The translations under genes and the position numbers were made by a program. From assembly GCF_013204885.1 (NCBI RefSeq), contig NZ_JABMKX010000031.1:1-49840 (forward strand): DNA of 49,840 bases, written 5' to 3'. The stretch comes from Paenibacillus tritici. Its GTDB lineage: Bacteria > Bacillota > Bacilli > Paenibacillales > Paenibacillaceae. Shown here in pieces: positions 1 to 8,566 of the stretch (its first letter is position 1; every line of letters begins with the position of its first letter). The notes under the pieces are model-generated. The model was not told the DNA's origin. It searched no databases and worked only from the letters and a program-made list of their open reading frames with translations.

Positions 1-98
1 GGTTCCACGCGTACCCATCCCGAACACGACCGTTAAGCCCTCCAGCGCCGATGGTACTTGGACCGAAGGGTCCTGGGAGAGTAGGACGTTGCCAAGCA
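1..98 (+). rRNA. rrf: 5S rRNA, 3' part
   Basis: The window opens inside a 5S rRNA gene. The conserved loop CCCATCCCGAACACG and the closing GGGAGAGTAGGAC followed by GCCAAGCA are visible. The 5' end lies outside the window. It is the last gene of an rRNA operon and is followed directly by a terminator. Confidence 0.95.
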
Positions 99-103
99 CA
101 TGA

Positions 104-136
104 AGCCATTGTTGAGTCATCAACAATGGCTTTTTT
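104..136 (+). terminator. rRNA operon terminator
   Basis: A perfect 12-bp stem (AGCCATTGTTGA with TCAACAATGGCT), loop GTCA, followed by a T run. It ends the upstream rRNA operon. Confidence 0.9.
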
Positions 137-288
137 GTGTACTCCTTTGCATAAATAAGATATTAGTGCTTGAAGTGTTAGTATATGGAATTTGCAGGAG
201 GATTGTCCACCGTACACGGACTTTAGTCCAAGAATTCGCTTACCGGGGGCTAGATCGCTGAATCCCTTCATAGAGCAGTGTAATATTC

Positions 289-317
289 TTGACAGGCCAA
301 ATGCCCTTTGCTAAGAT
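289..317 (+). promoter_or_regulatory. sigma-A promoter upstream of guaB
   Basis: TTGACA (289-294), a 17-bp spacer and TAAGAT (312-317). This implies a guaB leader of about 165 nt. I see no purine-riboswitch core and no clear PurR box in the leader. The rest of 137-480 shows nothing I recognise. Confidence 0.7.
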
Positions 318-490
318 AGCTCTAATATATTTTTGGACAAGCATCTCAAACCTTAACTGAAGACACTATTTATGTATAACTCCCAGGTCTTTACCGCTGT
401 CTTTCGGGTATGGACTTGATGCCGGAGTTTCTTTATTCATAAGTTGGCGGGCGGGTAGAGAAAAGAATATTTTGAGGAGGAATGACCCAG

Positions 491-1948
491 GTGTGGGAAG
501 ATAAGTTTGGTAAAGAGGGATTCACTTTTGATGATGTGCTGCTGGTTCCGCGTAAATCCGAGGTACTGCCCAAGGAAGTGGATCTGACCACTGTACTTAG
601 CAAGAATGTGAAGCTGAACATCCCTTTGATGAGTGCAGGTATGGACACAGTCACGGAAGCTGCTATGGCGATTGCGATTGCCCGTGAGGGCGGGATCGGC
701 ATTATTCATAAGAATATGCCCGTAGAGCAGCAGGCGGAAGAGGTGGACCGTGTGAAGCGCTCCGAGAGCGGGGTTATTACCAATCCATTCTCACTTACGC
801 CAGACCACTGGGTATCCGATGCAGAAGTTCTGATGGGCAAATACCGCATTTCCGGTGTGCCGATCGTAGATGAAGGCGGTAAGCTGGTAGGGATTTTGAC
901 GAACCGCGATTTGCGTTTCATCCACAATTTCAATATCCAGATCAAAGATGTAATGACGCATGAGAATCTGGTTACTGCTGCTGTAGGAACGACTCTTCAA
1001 GAAGCGAAGGGCATTCTTCAGCGCCACAAGATTGAGAAGCTGCCGCTGGTAGACGATCATAATATCCTCAAAGGCCTCATTACCATTAAAGATATAGAGA
1101 AAGCCATCCAGTTCCCTAACGGCGCCAAGGATGCTCAAGGACGTCTGCTGGTTGGAGCGGCGATCGGTATCTCCAAGGATACTTTTGAACGTACAGAAGC
1201 GTTGGTAAAAGCCGGTGTGGACCTTATCACGGTGGACTCTGCACACGGGCACCATATCAATATTATTGATGCTGTCCGCAAGCTGCGCGAATTGTACCCG
1301 GATCTTACCATTGTGGCCGGTAATGTGGCTACTGGTGAAGCTACCCGCGAATTGATTGAAGCCGGAGCTTCCGTAATCAAGGTTGGTATTGGTCCTGGCT
1401 CGATCTGTACAACCCGTGTTATTGCCGGGATCGGCGTTCCACAGGTGACAGCCATCTACGATTGTGCGACAGTCGCACGTGAATACGGTATTCCAGTTAT
1501 TGCGGACGGAGGAATTAAGTACTCCGGTGAGATTACCAAGGCTATTGCCGCTGGTGCCTCGGCAGTTATGATGGGCAGCCTGTTTGCCGGTACGGATGAG
1601 AGCCCCGGAGAGTCGGAAATCTATCAGGGCCGTAAATACAAAGTATACAGAGGCATGGGCAGCATGAGCGCGATGAAGCAGGGAAGCAAAGACCGTTACT
1701 TCCAGGATGATGACAAGAAGCTCGTTCCTGAGGGGATTGAGGGGCGTGTTGCTTTTAAAGGACTCTTGTCGGATACTGTGCATCAGCTGATCGGCGGTTT
1801 GCGTTCCGGGATGGGATACTGCGGCACGAAGACCTTAGAAGAACTGCGCAATGATACCTCATTTATCCGTATTACCGGTGCGGGACTGCGTGAGAGCCAT
1901 CCGCATGATGTGCAGATCACCAAAGAAGCGCCGAACTATTCTCTGTAA
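491..1948 (+). CDS. guaB: IMP dehydrogenase
   Basis: Oxidises IMP to XMP with NAD+, the committing step of guanine nucleotide synthesis. I place the start at GTG 491, giving 485 aa beginning MWEDKFGKEG, which matches the usual N-terminus of Bacillus GuaB. The GGAGG at 476-480 is 10 nt from this GTG but only 1 nt from the upstream in-frame ATG at 482. A CBS-domain pair lies at roughly residues 90-210. The catalytic loop GPGSICTTRVIAG carries the active-site Cys, and the flap motif YRGMGSMSAM is present. The position right after an rRNA operon is as in B. subtilis. It ends in its own terminator. Confidence 0.97.
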   Translation: MWEDKFGKEGFTFDDVLLVPRKSEVLPKEVDLTTVLSKNVKLNIPLMSAGMDTVTEAAMAIAIAREGGIGIIHKNMPVEQQAEEVDRVKRSESGVITNPFSLTPDHWVSDAEVLMGKYRISGVPIVDEGGKLVGILTNRDLRFIHNFNIQIKDVMTHENLVTAAVGTTLQEAKGILQRHKIEKLPLVDDHNILKGLITIKDIEKAIQFPNGAKDAQGRLLVGAAIGISKDTFERTEALVKAGVDLITVDSAHGHHINIIDAVRKLRELYPDLTIVAGNVATGEATRELIEAGASVIKVGIGPGSICTTRVIAGIGVPQVTAIYDCATVAREYGIPVIADGGIKYSGEITKAIAAGASAVMMGSLFAGTDESPGESEIYQGRKYKVYRGMGSMSAMKQGSKDRYFQDDDKKLVPEGIEGRVAFKGLLSDTVHQLIGGLRSGMGYCGTKTLEELRNDTSFIRITGAGLRESHPHDVQITKEAPNYSL

Positions 1949-1973
1949 GCTGGATAGAATCGTTTATTTTGCG

Positions 1974-2010
1974 GACAGACGGGACGAATTCGTCCTGTCT
2001 GTCTTTTTTT
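1974..2010 (+). terminator. guaB terminator
   Basis: A 15-bp stem with one G-T pair, GACAGACGGGACGAA against TTCGTCCTGTCTGTC, followed by seven T's. Confidence 0.9.
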
Positions 2011-2023
2011 GCAGATACCCCTG

Positions 2024-2032
2024 TGTTAGAAT
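2024..2032 (+). promoter_or_regulatory. possible extended -10 promoter for dacA
   Basis: TGT then TAGAAT (2027-2032) between the guaB terminator and dacA. The -35 position falls in the terminator T run and is poor, so this is tentative. Confidence 0.4.
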
Positions 2033-2074
2033 AGAACAAGCACTGATCTGAGGATTAAAGGAGAGTCGTAATCA

Positions 2075-3472
2075 TTGAAGTACAAGCGAAAACTAAGCGG
2101 TAAACAAATGGTGATCAAGACAGCGACAGTAGGTCTGCTTTTAAATATGTTAGCATTTCCAGCGGCTTCTGCGATGGCAGAGGCGGTAAATAAACCGGCA
2201 ACCACTGAGGCCGGGACTAAAGCGCCAGCGAAGACTCCCGCCAAAACGGAAGTAGCCAAGATTCCAACCGTAGATTCACTAGGACTGAAGTTGAAATCCG
2301 CAGTATTGATAGAGCCGACTACGGGGGAAATCCTATTATCTTTGAATGCGGACGAGCCCTTGCCTCCGGCAAGTATGACGAAGATGATGACGGAATACCT
2401 TGTGTCCGATGCAGTGAAGAACGGAAAGATCTCCTGGGATCAGAAGGTTGTTATTCAGGAGAATGCGTCGAAGCAGATCGGATCGCGGATCTTCCTGGCC
2501 GCAGGCGATGAACATACAGTTAAAGAACTCTACATAGCCATGGCCGTTGGCTCAGCCAATGACGCTACAGTAGCTTTGGCGGAGCTGGTCGCAGGTTCTG
2601 AGCAGGAATTCGTCACCATGATGAACGAAACTGCGAAGAAAATGGGAATGAAGACTGCTCATTTCATCAACTCCACAGGTCTTGACCGTGCGGATATGCC
2701 GGAGAAATTCCGCCCGGAAGCCGAAGGCGAGACCTTAATGTCTGCTATGGATGCAGCTCTGCTCGCTAAGTTCATTGTAACCGACCACCCGGATTTCACG
2801 GAGTTCACAACGATTCAGTCTTATAAATTCCGTGAACGTGACTCGAAGCCGATGGTTAACTATAACTGGATGCTGGAAGCGAACAAGAATATCCCTAACT
2901 TCAAGGCTTACGCTTACCCGGGTCTTGACGGGTTGAAGACCGGTCATACCTCCAGCGCCGGGAACTGCTTCACGGGGACGGCGGTACGGGACGGCATGCG
3001 TCTGATCAGCGTTGTGATGGGCGCCAACTCGGAAGCACACCGCTTCACCGAGACGAAGAAGGTGCTTGATTTCGGGTTCAACAACTTCGAGATTAAGCAG
3101 GTAGTTGCACCTAAGGCAGTGATTGAGGGAACGGAAACCGTGCCTGTGCTGAAGGGCAAGAACAAAGAAGTGCCCGTGGTTACCGATGCCGGAGTAACGT
3201 TCATGGTACCGAAGGGTACAGTATCGCCGAAGATCAAAACTACAGTGGTAACGAATGATCCGGCTACTCTGGTCGCTCCGATTGCTGGAGCCAGCAAAGT
3301 AGGTAAGGTCACTTACACGTACCAGATCGAGGGAATGTCTCAGGCCCAAGAGAAGACGGTTAATCTGATTACCGCCGAGGAAGCAGAGAAGGCGGGCTGG
3401 TTCAAGCTGCTGCTGAGAGCAATCGGGAATTTTTTCGGCGACTTGTTTAAAGGAATTAAGAACTTGTTCTAA
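2075..3472 (+). CDS. dacA: D-alanyl-D-alanine carboxypeptidase (PBP5 type)
   Basis: Removes the terminal D-Ala from peptidoglycan pentapeptides at the outer face of the membrane. The start is TTG 2075, with AAAGGAGAG about 10 nt upstream, giving 465 aa. A signal peptide covers roughly residues 1-36. Penicillin-binding motifs are in order: SMTK (S100, K103), SAN (160-162) and KTG (288-290). After the C-terminal beta domain the protein ends in an amphipathic helix (about 440-465, WFKLLLRAIGNFFGDLF), the usual membrane anchor of PBP5 proteins. The neighbours guaB upstream and pdxST downstream match B. subtilis dacA. Confidence 0.95.
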   Translation: MKYKRKLSGKQMVIKTATVGLLLNMLAFPAASAMAEAVNKPATTEAGTKAPAKTPAKTEVAKIPTVDSLGLKLKSAVLIEPTTGEILLSLNADEPLPPASMTKMMTEYLVSDAVKNGKISWDQKVVIQENASKQIGSRIFLAAGDEHTVKELYIAMAVGSANDATVALAELVAGSEQEFVTMMNETAKKMGMKTAHFINSTGLDRADMPEKFRPEAEGETLMSAMDAALLAKFIVTDHPDFTEFTTIQSYKFRERDSKPMVNYNWMLEANKNIPNFKAYAYPGLDGLKTGHTSSAGNCFTGTAVRDGMRLISVVMGANSEAHRFTETKKVLDFGFNNFEIKQVVAPKAVIEGTETVPVLKGKNKEVPVVTDAGVTFMVPKGTVSPKIKTTVVTNDPATLVAPIAGASKVGKVTYTYQIEGMSQAQEKTVNLITAEEAEKAGWFKLLLRAIGNFFGDLFKGIKNLF

Positions 3473-3590
3473 CCGATTTGGAGGCCAGGACTGCTTGAGC
3501 GGCAAAATCCCAGTAAATAGGTTGTATATATTACCGCCTTGCGGTAGAATTACATGTTAGATTAGGACAGATCTTTCGGGAGGCTAAGAT

Positions 3591-4472
3591 ATGGAAACAG
3601 GAACTTCGCGAGTCAAAAGAGGTATGGCAGAAATGCAAAAAGGCGGCGTCATTATGGACGTCATGAATGCGGAGCAGGCAAAAATTGCCGAGGCCGCAGG
3701 CGCAGTAGCCGTTATGGCCCTGGAGCGTGTACCTTCCGATATCCGCGCAGCAGGCGGTGTAGCACGTATGGCTGATCCTACTATTGTAGAAGAGGTTATC
3801 AAGGTAGTGAGCATTCCTGTGATGGCTAAAGCCCGCATTGGCCACTATGTGGAAGCCAAGGTACTGGAATCCCTGGGTGTGGATTACCTCGATGAGAGCG
3901 AAGTTCTTACTCCTGCCGATGAAGTGTTCCATATCAACAAACGTGAATTCACAGTTCCTTTCGTATGCGGAGCCAAAGACCTTGGAGAAGCTCTGCGCCG
4001 GATTAACGAAGGAGCCTCCATGATCCGTACCAAGGGCGAGCCGGGAACGGGTAACATCGTCGAAGCCGTCCGCCATATGCGCCACATTAACAGCCAGATC
4101 CGCAAGGTGACAGGCCTCTCGCTGGATGAGCTATATAATGAAGCTAAGACGCTGGGTGTTCCGTATGAGCTGCTGCTGGAAGTTCATCAGCTTGGCAAAT
4201 TGCCTGTCGTTAACTTCGCTGCTGGTGGTGTAGCTACGCCTGCGGATGCCGCGCTTATGATGCACCTGGGTGCTGACGGCGTGTTTGTCGGCTCGGGTAT
4301 TTTTAAATCGGACAATCCTGAGAAGTTCGCCCGTGCCATCGTAGAAGCGACCACCCACTTTACCGATTATAAGCTGATCGCTGAAGTGTCCAAGAATCTG
4401 GGCGCTCCGATGAAGGGGATTGATATCGCCACGCTGACCCCGGCTGAACGTATGTCGGAACGCGGCCGTTAA
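3591..4472 (+). CDS. pdxS: Pyridoxal 5'-phosphate synthase, PdxS subunit
   Basis: Lyase subunit of the DXP-independent PLP synthase. It condenses ribose 5-phosphate, glyceraldehyde 3-phosphate and ammonia delivered by PdxT. It is 293 aa, the family norm, and is a TIM barrel. The two catalytic lysines are K80 (PVMAKARIGH) and K148 (MIRTKGEPGTG), and the phosphate-binding GVFVGSGIF loop is present. GGGAGG lies 7 nt before the ATG. It forms an operon with pdxT 17 nt downstream. The ~120-nt gap upstream holds a small GC hairpin near 3533-3547 but no promoter I would defend. Confidence 0.97.
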   Translation: METGTSRVKRGMAEMQKGGVIMDVMNAEQAKIAEAAGAVAVMALERVPSDIRAAGGVARMADPTIVEEVIKVVSIPVMAKARIGHYVEAKVLESLGVDYLDESEVLTPADEVFHINKREFTVPFVCGAKDLGEALRRINEGASMIRTKGEPGTGNIVEAVRHMRHINSQIRKVTGLSLDELYNEAKTLGVPYELLLEVHQLGKLPVVNFAAGGVATPADAALMMHLGADGVFVGSGIFKSDNPEKFARAIVEATTHFTDYKLIAEVSKNLGAPMKGIDIATLTPAERMSERGR

Positions 4473-4489
4473 TAGAGAGAAGGCTTCGG

Positions 4490-5074
4490 ATGAGAATTGG
4501 AGTGTTGGCGCTTCAGGGCGCTGTAACCGAGCATATTGTCAGTATAGAGAAGACCGGCGCGCAGGGCATGCCTATTAAGCGTATAGAGGAGCTTAACGAG
4601 GTAGAGGGCCTGATCATTCCCGGAGGCGAGAGTACCACCATCGGCAAGCTGATGCGCAAATATGGCTTCATAGAAGCTATCCGCGAGTTTGCGGGGCAAG
4701 GCAAGCCGGTTTTTGGCACCTGCGCCGGTATGATTGTTCTTGCGAAGCAGATTGCCGGAGGGGAACCCGGTCATCTGGAGCTGATGGATATTACCGTGGC
4801 CAGGAATGCCTTTGGCCGCCAGCGGGAAAGCTTTGAATGTGACCTGGAGGTTAAAGGGATCGCTGAACCGGTGCGGGCGGTATTCATCCGCGCTCCGCTC
4901 ATTCAGGGAGTGGGCCCGGACGTAGAGGTCCTTACCCTCTATAACGATGAGATTGTAACGGCACGCCAGGGCAATCTGCTGGTCTGCTCGTTTCACCCGG
5001 AACTGACTGATGATTACAGGCTGCATCAATATTTTGCCGATATGGTAGAGGACAGTATGGCAGCCGATCTATAG
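4490..5074 (+). CDS. pdxT: Pyridoxal 5'-phosphate synthase, glutaminase subunit PdxT
   Basis: Class I glutamine amidotransferase that supplies ammonia to PdxS. It is 194 aa. The triad is visible as nucleophile C78 in FGTCAGMI and H169 with E171 in FHPELTDD. The PdxT signature GGESTTIGKLM is at residues 46-56. GAGAGAAGG precedes the ATG. It follows pdxS in the same operon, and the two proteins form the 12:12 PLP synthase complex. Confidence 0.97.
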   Translation: MRIGVLALQGAVTEHIVSIEKTGAQGMPIKRIEELNEVEGLIIPGGESTTIGKLMRKYGFIEAIREFAGQGKPVFGTCAGMIVLAKQIAGGEPGHLELMDITVARNAFGRQRESFECDLEVKGIAEPVRAVFIRAPLIQGVGPDVEVLTLYNDEIVTARQGNLLVCSFHPELTDDYRLHQYFADMVEDSMAADL

Positions 5075-5096
5075 AACTGCATATAAGGACATCTTG

Positions 5097-5137
5097 ACTC
5101 TTTCAAAGCTGCAAACAAAACAGCATTTTGAAAGAGT
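5097..5137 (+). other. long hairpin in the pdxT-serS gap (terminator or serS leader)
   Basis: ACTCTTTCAAA pairs with TTTGAAAGAGT, extended inward by GCTG against CAGC around a nonamer loop. No proper T run follows. The loop-side AAAACAGC can instead pair with GCTGTTTT at 5142-5149, just before the serS ribosome binding site. It could be a weak pdxT terminator or a serS leader switch. No T-box motifs are present. Confidence 0.5.
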
Positions 5138-5164
5138 TTGGGCTGTTTTCAGGAGGGAAACTTT

Positions 5165-6454
5165 GTGTTAGATGTTAAAGTATTGCGCAGTGATTATGCC
5201 AGAGTAGAAGAAGCGCTGAATAAAAGAGGGAAGTCGCTCGATCTGATTGCCGGCTTCCCGCAGCTTGATCTGCGCCGCCGTGAGCTGCTTCAGGAGACTG
5301 AAGGACTCAAAAACCGCCGGAATACCGTATCCGGAGAGGTAGCGAAGAAGAAGAAGAATGGAGAACCGGCTGATGATTTGATCGCAGAGATGCGTACGGT
5401 ATCTGACCGGATCAAAGAATTGGATGATGAGGTACGTGAGCTTGAGGTCAAGATTGACGAGCTGACGATGAGCATCCCGAACATCCCGCACGAATCGGTG
5501 CCGGTTGGCAAGTCCGAGGACGACAATGTTGAAGTTCGCCGCTGGTCGGAGCCCAAGGAGCTTGGATTCACTCCGAAATCACATTGGGAGCTGGCGCAGC
5601 AGCTGGATATCATTGATTTTGAAGCGGCAGCGAAGGTTACAGGTTCCCGGTTTGCCTTCTATAAAGGACTGGGTGCTAGACTGGAGCGTGCCCTGATCAA
5701 TTTCATGATGGACCTGCACAGTGGTGAGCATAACTATGAAGAGATGCTGCCGCCTTACATTGTCAATAAGGACAGCCTGTATGGAACCGGACAGCTGCCG
5801 AAGTTCGAAGAGGATCTGTTCAAGCTGCGGGATACAGAGTATTATCTGATTCCTACGGCGGAAGTGCCTGTTACGAACTATTACCGCGAAGAGATTCTGA
5901 CGGCCGGTGATCTGCCGAAGTATCATGTAGCCTACAGCTCTTGCTTCCGTTCAGAGGCCGGATCTGCGGGACGCGACACCCGGGGTCTGATCCGTCAGCA
6001 CCAGTTCAACAAGGTGGAGCTTGTGAAGCTTGCCAGCCCGGATACCTCTTATGAGGAGCTGGAGAAGATGACTGCCGACGCTGAACGCGTCCTGCAGCTT
6101 CTAGGGCTGCCGTACCGCGTCCTGCTGCTCTGTACGGCCGATATGGGCTTCACCTCTGCCAAGACCTATGACCTTGAGGTGTGGCTGCCTGAGAGCGGAA
6201 TGTACCGCGAGATCTCCTCATGCTCCAATACCGAGGACTTCCAGGCGCGCCGGGCCAATATCCGTTACCGTAAGGAGCCTAAGGCCAAGCCGGAATTCGT
6301 GCATACGCTGAATGGCTCTGCGCTGGCTGTAGGACGTACAGTAGCAGCTATTCTGGAGAACTACCAGCAGGCGGACGGCAGTGTGCTGATTCCGGAATGC
6401 CTGCAGCCGTATATGCGCAATGTGAAATCTATCCATCCAAAAACTGCTCAATAA
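5165..6454 (+). CDS. serS: Seryl-tRNA synthetase
   Basis: Class II aminoacyl-tRNA synthetase charging tRNA-Ser. I use GTG 5165 (429 aa, starting MLDVKVLRSDY), because AGGAGGG at 5151-5157 is 7 nt upstream and the N-terminus then fits the family. An upstream in-frame TTG at 5138 would swallow this site. The N-terminal antiparallel coiled coil spans about residues 30-100. Motif 2 contains FRSEAGSAGRDTRGL, and motif 3 contains ALAVGRTVAAILENYQ. A tRNA-Ser gene follows immediately downstream. Confidence 0.96.
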   Translation: MLDVKVLRSDYARVEEALNKRGKSLDLIAGFPQLDLRRRELLQETEGLKNRRNTVSGEVAKKKKNGEPADDLIAEMRTVSDRIKELDDEVRELEVKIDELTMSIPNIPHESVPVGKSEDDNVEVRRWSEPKELGFTPKSHWELAQQLDIIDFEAAAKVTGSRFAFYKGLGARLERALINFMMDLHSGEHNYEEMLPPYIVNKDSLYGTGQLPKFEEDLFKLRDTEYYLIPTAEVPVTNYYREEILTAGDLPKYHVAYSSCFRSEAGSAGRDTRGLIRQHQFNKVELVKLASPDTSYEELEKMTADAERVLQLLGLPYRVLLLCTADMGFTSAKTYDLEVWLPESGMYREISSCSNTEDFQARRANIRYRKEPKAKPEFVHTLNGSALAVGRTVAAILENYQQADGSVLIPECLQPYMRNVKSIHPKTAQ

Positions 6455-6460
6455 TTATAG

Positions 6461-6490
6461 TTGCATATTATTTGTGGGGCGTGGTATAAT
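6461..6490 (+). promoter_or_regulatory. promoter of tRNA-Ser
   Basis: TTGCAT (6461-6466), an 18-bp spacer and a perfect TATAAT (6485-6490), 30 bp before the tRNA. Confidence 0.75.
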
Positions 6491-6519
6491 TCCTAATGCA
6501 TGTGAAATTTTGATGCATT

Positions 6520-6608
6520 GGAGAGGTACCGAAGCGGTCATAACGGGGCGGTCTTGAAAACCGTTAGGGTGCAAGCCCACATGGGTTCGAATCCCATCCT
6601 CTCCGCCA
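6520..6608 (+). tRNA. tRNA-Ser (anticodon UGA)
   Basis: Acceptor strands GGAGAGG (6520-6526) and CCTCTCC (6598-6604), discriminator G, and an encoded CCA. The anticodon loop CTTGAAA gives TGA at 6555-6557. A long variable arm with GGGTGCAAGCCC, as expected for tRNA-Ser, precedes the T arm ATGGG-TTCGAAT-CCCAT. It reads UCN codons, mainly UCA. Confidence 0.97.
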
Positions 6609-6637
6609 TTCCTTAACATTCAAATTGTGCAGATAGA

Positions 6638-6666
6638 AGCCGTCCCCATTGGGGACGGCTTTTTTG
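6638..6666 (+). terminator. tRNA-Ser terminator
   Basis: A perfect 10-bp stem (AGCCGTCCCC with GGGGACGGCT), 3-nt loop and a run of T's. Confidence 0.92.
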
Positions 6667-6761
6667 TTATACCGGGGCCTCTTTTTAATGGAAGGCATTC
6701 CAGCGGGAATAAAAAGTCTGCTTTCTCCGCAATGTATTAGAGAAGGAGGCTGATCATAAAG

Positions 6762-7103
6762 ATGGACCGACAATTACAAGTAGACCAGCAAAGTCTGGTG
6801 TCTGCCTGGCAGGAGCGCCTGCCGTCACTGATGGAGAGCGGCGACAGCTTCAGCGTACAAGGGGATGCCGCGAACCAGAACAGTCTGCTCATTCATTTCA
6901 ATGCAGCAGGACGGCAGGGGTATTCGCTGGATTTCCGCTGCACCTATGTGGATAGCCGCGAGGTTGCCGTGGATCTGCTTGATGCCGAGCAGGCCGGGGT
7001 ACATGCGGACGAGCATGTGGATGCTGTACAGCTTCTGGCACAGCAGTATACGAGACAGATTCATGAATGCGCGCAAGCCCTTCAGGGCTTGACCAATCCA
7101 TAG
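6762..7103 (+). CDS. Hypothetical protein, 113 aa
   Basis: I do not recognise this family. The protein is small, soluble and acidic with no signal peptide or membrane segment. It has an amphipathic N-terminal helix (about residues 8-26), a central part with beta-like strands (SLLIHFNA, YSLDFRCTYV) and a helical C-terminus. AAGGAGG lies about 12 nt before the ATG. The stop codon overlaps the ribosome binding site of the next small gene, an SASP-like gene, so the two are probably co-transcribed. That hints at, but does not show, late or spore-related expression. Confidence 0.75.
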   Translation: MDRQLQVDQQSLVSAWQERLPSLMESGDSFSVQGDAANQNSLLIHFNAAGRQGYSLDFRCTYVDSREVAVDLLDAEQAGVHADEHVDAVQLLAQQYTRQIHECAQALQGLTNP

Positions 7104-7114
7104 GAGGCTAACCA

Positions 7115-7267
7115 ATGAGCAAACCCAAGAGCATGGCTGTACCCGGTGTACAGCAGGACAACCAGGGACCCCGTAAGGAGCATCATTCTTCAGGTCCCGC
7201 GCCGTTATCCGGGTCTAAAAAGGTGAAGCAGGCGAACCATGTGGACCATAATAATCCGCAGGGTTAA
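7115..7267 (+). CDS. sspP: Small acid-soluble spore protein, SspP-like
   Basis: A 50-codon gene with TAGGAGG (7101-7107) 7 nt before its ATG. The product is hydrophilic and basic, rich in Lys, His, Asn, Gln, Gly and Pro, and without hydrophobic segments. The C-terminal half contains PLSGSKKVKQANH, which closely resembles the PLSGSKKVKNRNH core I remember for the SspP minor SASP family. The length (about 48 aa in Bacillus) also fits. Such proteins are made in the forespore and packed in the spore core. The assignment rests on this remembered motif. Confidence 0.7.
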   Translation: MSKPKSMAVPGVQQDNQGPRKEHHSSGPAPLSGSKKVKQANHVDHNNPQG

Positions 7268-7370
7268 ACACATTTAAAATGAAAATGAAGAGAAATGTTT
7301 CTCATAATTGCCAAATGGTTTATCATTAGGGAGGGGAAAGAAACTTTTTACATGGGAGAGGAGAAAAATA

Positions 7371-8465
7371 ATGAACAAAAAATGGGGGTTATCCGCTGCT
7401 GCACTGCTGCTTACGGCTGCAGTAATTCTGCCGGGTTGTGCAAAGAAGGAGGAGCCGAAGGAGGCTTTGACTTCAGCCGCAGCCAAAGCTACAGCCATGA
7501 AATCTTACGAAATGAAGAGTAAGGTGGTCATTAACGATCTGACGATAGACACCGGTACTAATGAGGCTGACGCTTCGACGGGTCAGATTCTAAGCATGCT
7601 TAAGAATGCAGAGCTTACGATTGATGGAGTCTATCAGGCTGAGCCGATGCAGACTGAGCTTACAACGGTTCTGAATCTGAAGGGGGATATGGCGATGTCC
7701 TTCACGGTTCCAATGGTTATGTCCGGACAGAAGCTGTACGTCAAAGTCCCTTCGATTCCGTTCCTGCCGATTCCTGAGACGATTGTCAATAAATTCGTAG
7801 AGGTGGATCTGAAGAAGCTGGCCGAAGAGCAGGGAACAGAATTCAATCCTGCGCAGATGGATGCACAGAAAGTGCAGAAGCTGTCGAATGAAGTGATGAA
7901 CACACTGCTGGGCGAGTATGATGAAGCGAAATACTTCAACAATATCAAACCTAAGGATGCCGGCCTGCCTGAAGGCGTAGATGCCAAGCAGGTAGTTCAG
8001 TTCCAGGTAACCAATGATAATGTCAAAGAGGCGCTTACGATTCTCGTGAACAACGCATTGCCTAAGATCATGGATATTCTGAGTAAGGATGAATATAAAG
8101 ATCTGCTGCAGGTTGACCCTGCTGATCTGGCCAAAGCCAAGGAAGAGCTGCAATCCAGCGAGGCACGTGCCGAGTTTGATAAGAGCCTGGCCGATCTGAA
8201 TAAGTATCTTACCATTAACCAGTTCCACCTGAACACTGCGGTTAATAAAGATGACTATCCGGTATACCAGGATATGCTCATGGACATCAAGGTTAATGAT
8301 CCTGAGAAGGGTGAGAACGTCACCTTATCCATGAATGCAAGCAACCAGTACAGCAAGATCAATGAGAAGCAGACCTTCAAGATTGGCATTCCGCAAGGCG
8401 ATGATGTCATTACTCTGGAAGAGCTGCAGCAGCAATTCGGAGGCATGGGTACAAGTACTTATTAA
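7371..8465 (+). CDS. Putative lipoprotein, LolA-like fold suspected
   Basis: 364 aa from ATG 7371, with GGGAGAGGAG just upstream. The longer in-frame reading from 7308 would run through this site. The N-terminus MNKKWGL plus a hydrophobic stretch ends in the lipobox ILPGC, so Cys23 is expected to be lipidated and the protein held on the outer face of the membrane. The mature part repeats beta-rich stretches such as YEMKSKVVINDLTID and AELTIDGVYQA, typical of LolA/LppX-like lipoproteins. I cannot name a function. It is monocistronic with its own terminator. Confidence 0.85.
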   Translation: MNKKWGLSAAALLLTAAVILPGCAKKEEPKEALTSAAAKATAMKSYEMKSKVVINDLTIDTGTNEADASTGQILSMLKNAELTIDGVYQAEPMQTELTTVLNLKGDMAMSFTVPMVMSGQKLYVKVPSIPFLPIPETIVNKFVEVDLKKLAEEQGTEFNPAQMDAQKVQKLSNEVMNTLLGEYDEAKYFNNIKPKDAGLPEGVDAKQVVQFQVTNDNVKEALTILVNNALPKIMDILSKDEYKDLLQVDPADLAKAKEELQSSEARAEFDKSLADLNKYLTINQFHLNTAVNKDDYPVYQDMLMDIKVNDPEKGENVTLSMNASNQYSKINEKQTFKIGIPQGDDVITLEELQQQFGGMGTSTY

Positions 8466-8485
8466 TCCAATAGTGCAGTATACAC

Positions 8486-8525
8486 AAATCCCGTATGAGC
8501 GACATCCGCTGATACGGGATTTTTA
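8486..8525 (+). terminator. terminator of the lipoprotein gene
   Basis: AAATCCCGTAT (8486-8496) pairs with ATACGGGATTT (8512-8522), followed by T's. It lies between convergent genes. Confidence 0.85.
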
Positions 8526-8566
8526 CTTTTCCTCAGCTGGTGGTGGCGGCAAGGTGGAACTAGCCG

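Noticed and set aside
318..480. Purine riboswitch in the guaB leader
   Set aside because: The conserved junction and loop sequences of the purine aptamer are not present.
482..490. ATG 482 as the guaB start
   Set aside because: Only one base separates it from GGAGG. GTG 491 has normal spacing and gives the family N-terminus.
791..1783. A 330-codon open frame antisense to guaB
   Set aside because: It lies fully inside the conserved guaB gene, has no plausible ribosome binding site or recognisable domain, and reflects codon bias of the real gene.
5075..5164. T-box leader for serS
   Set aside because: It is too short, and there is no T-box sequence or specifier stem.
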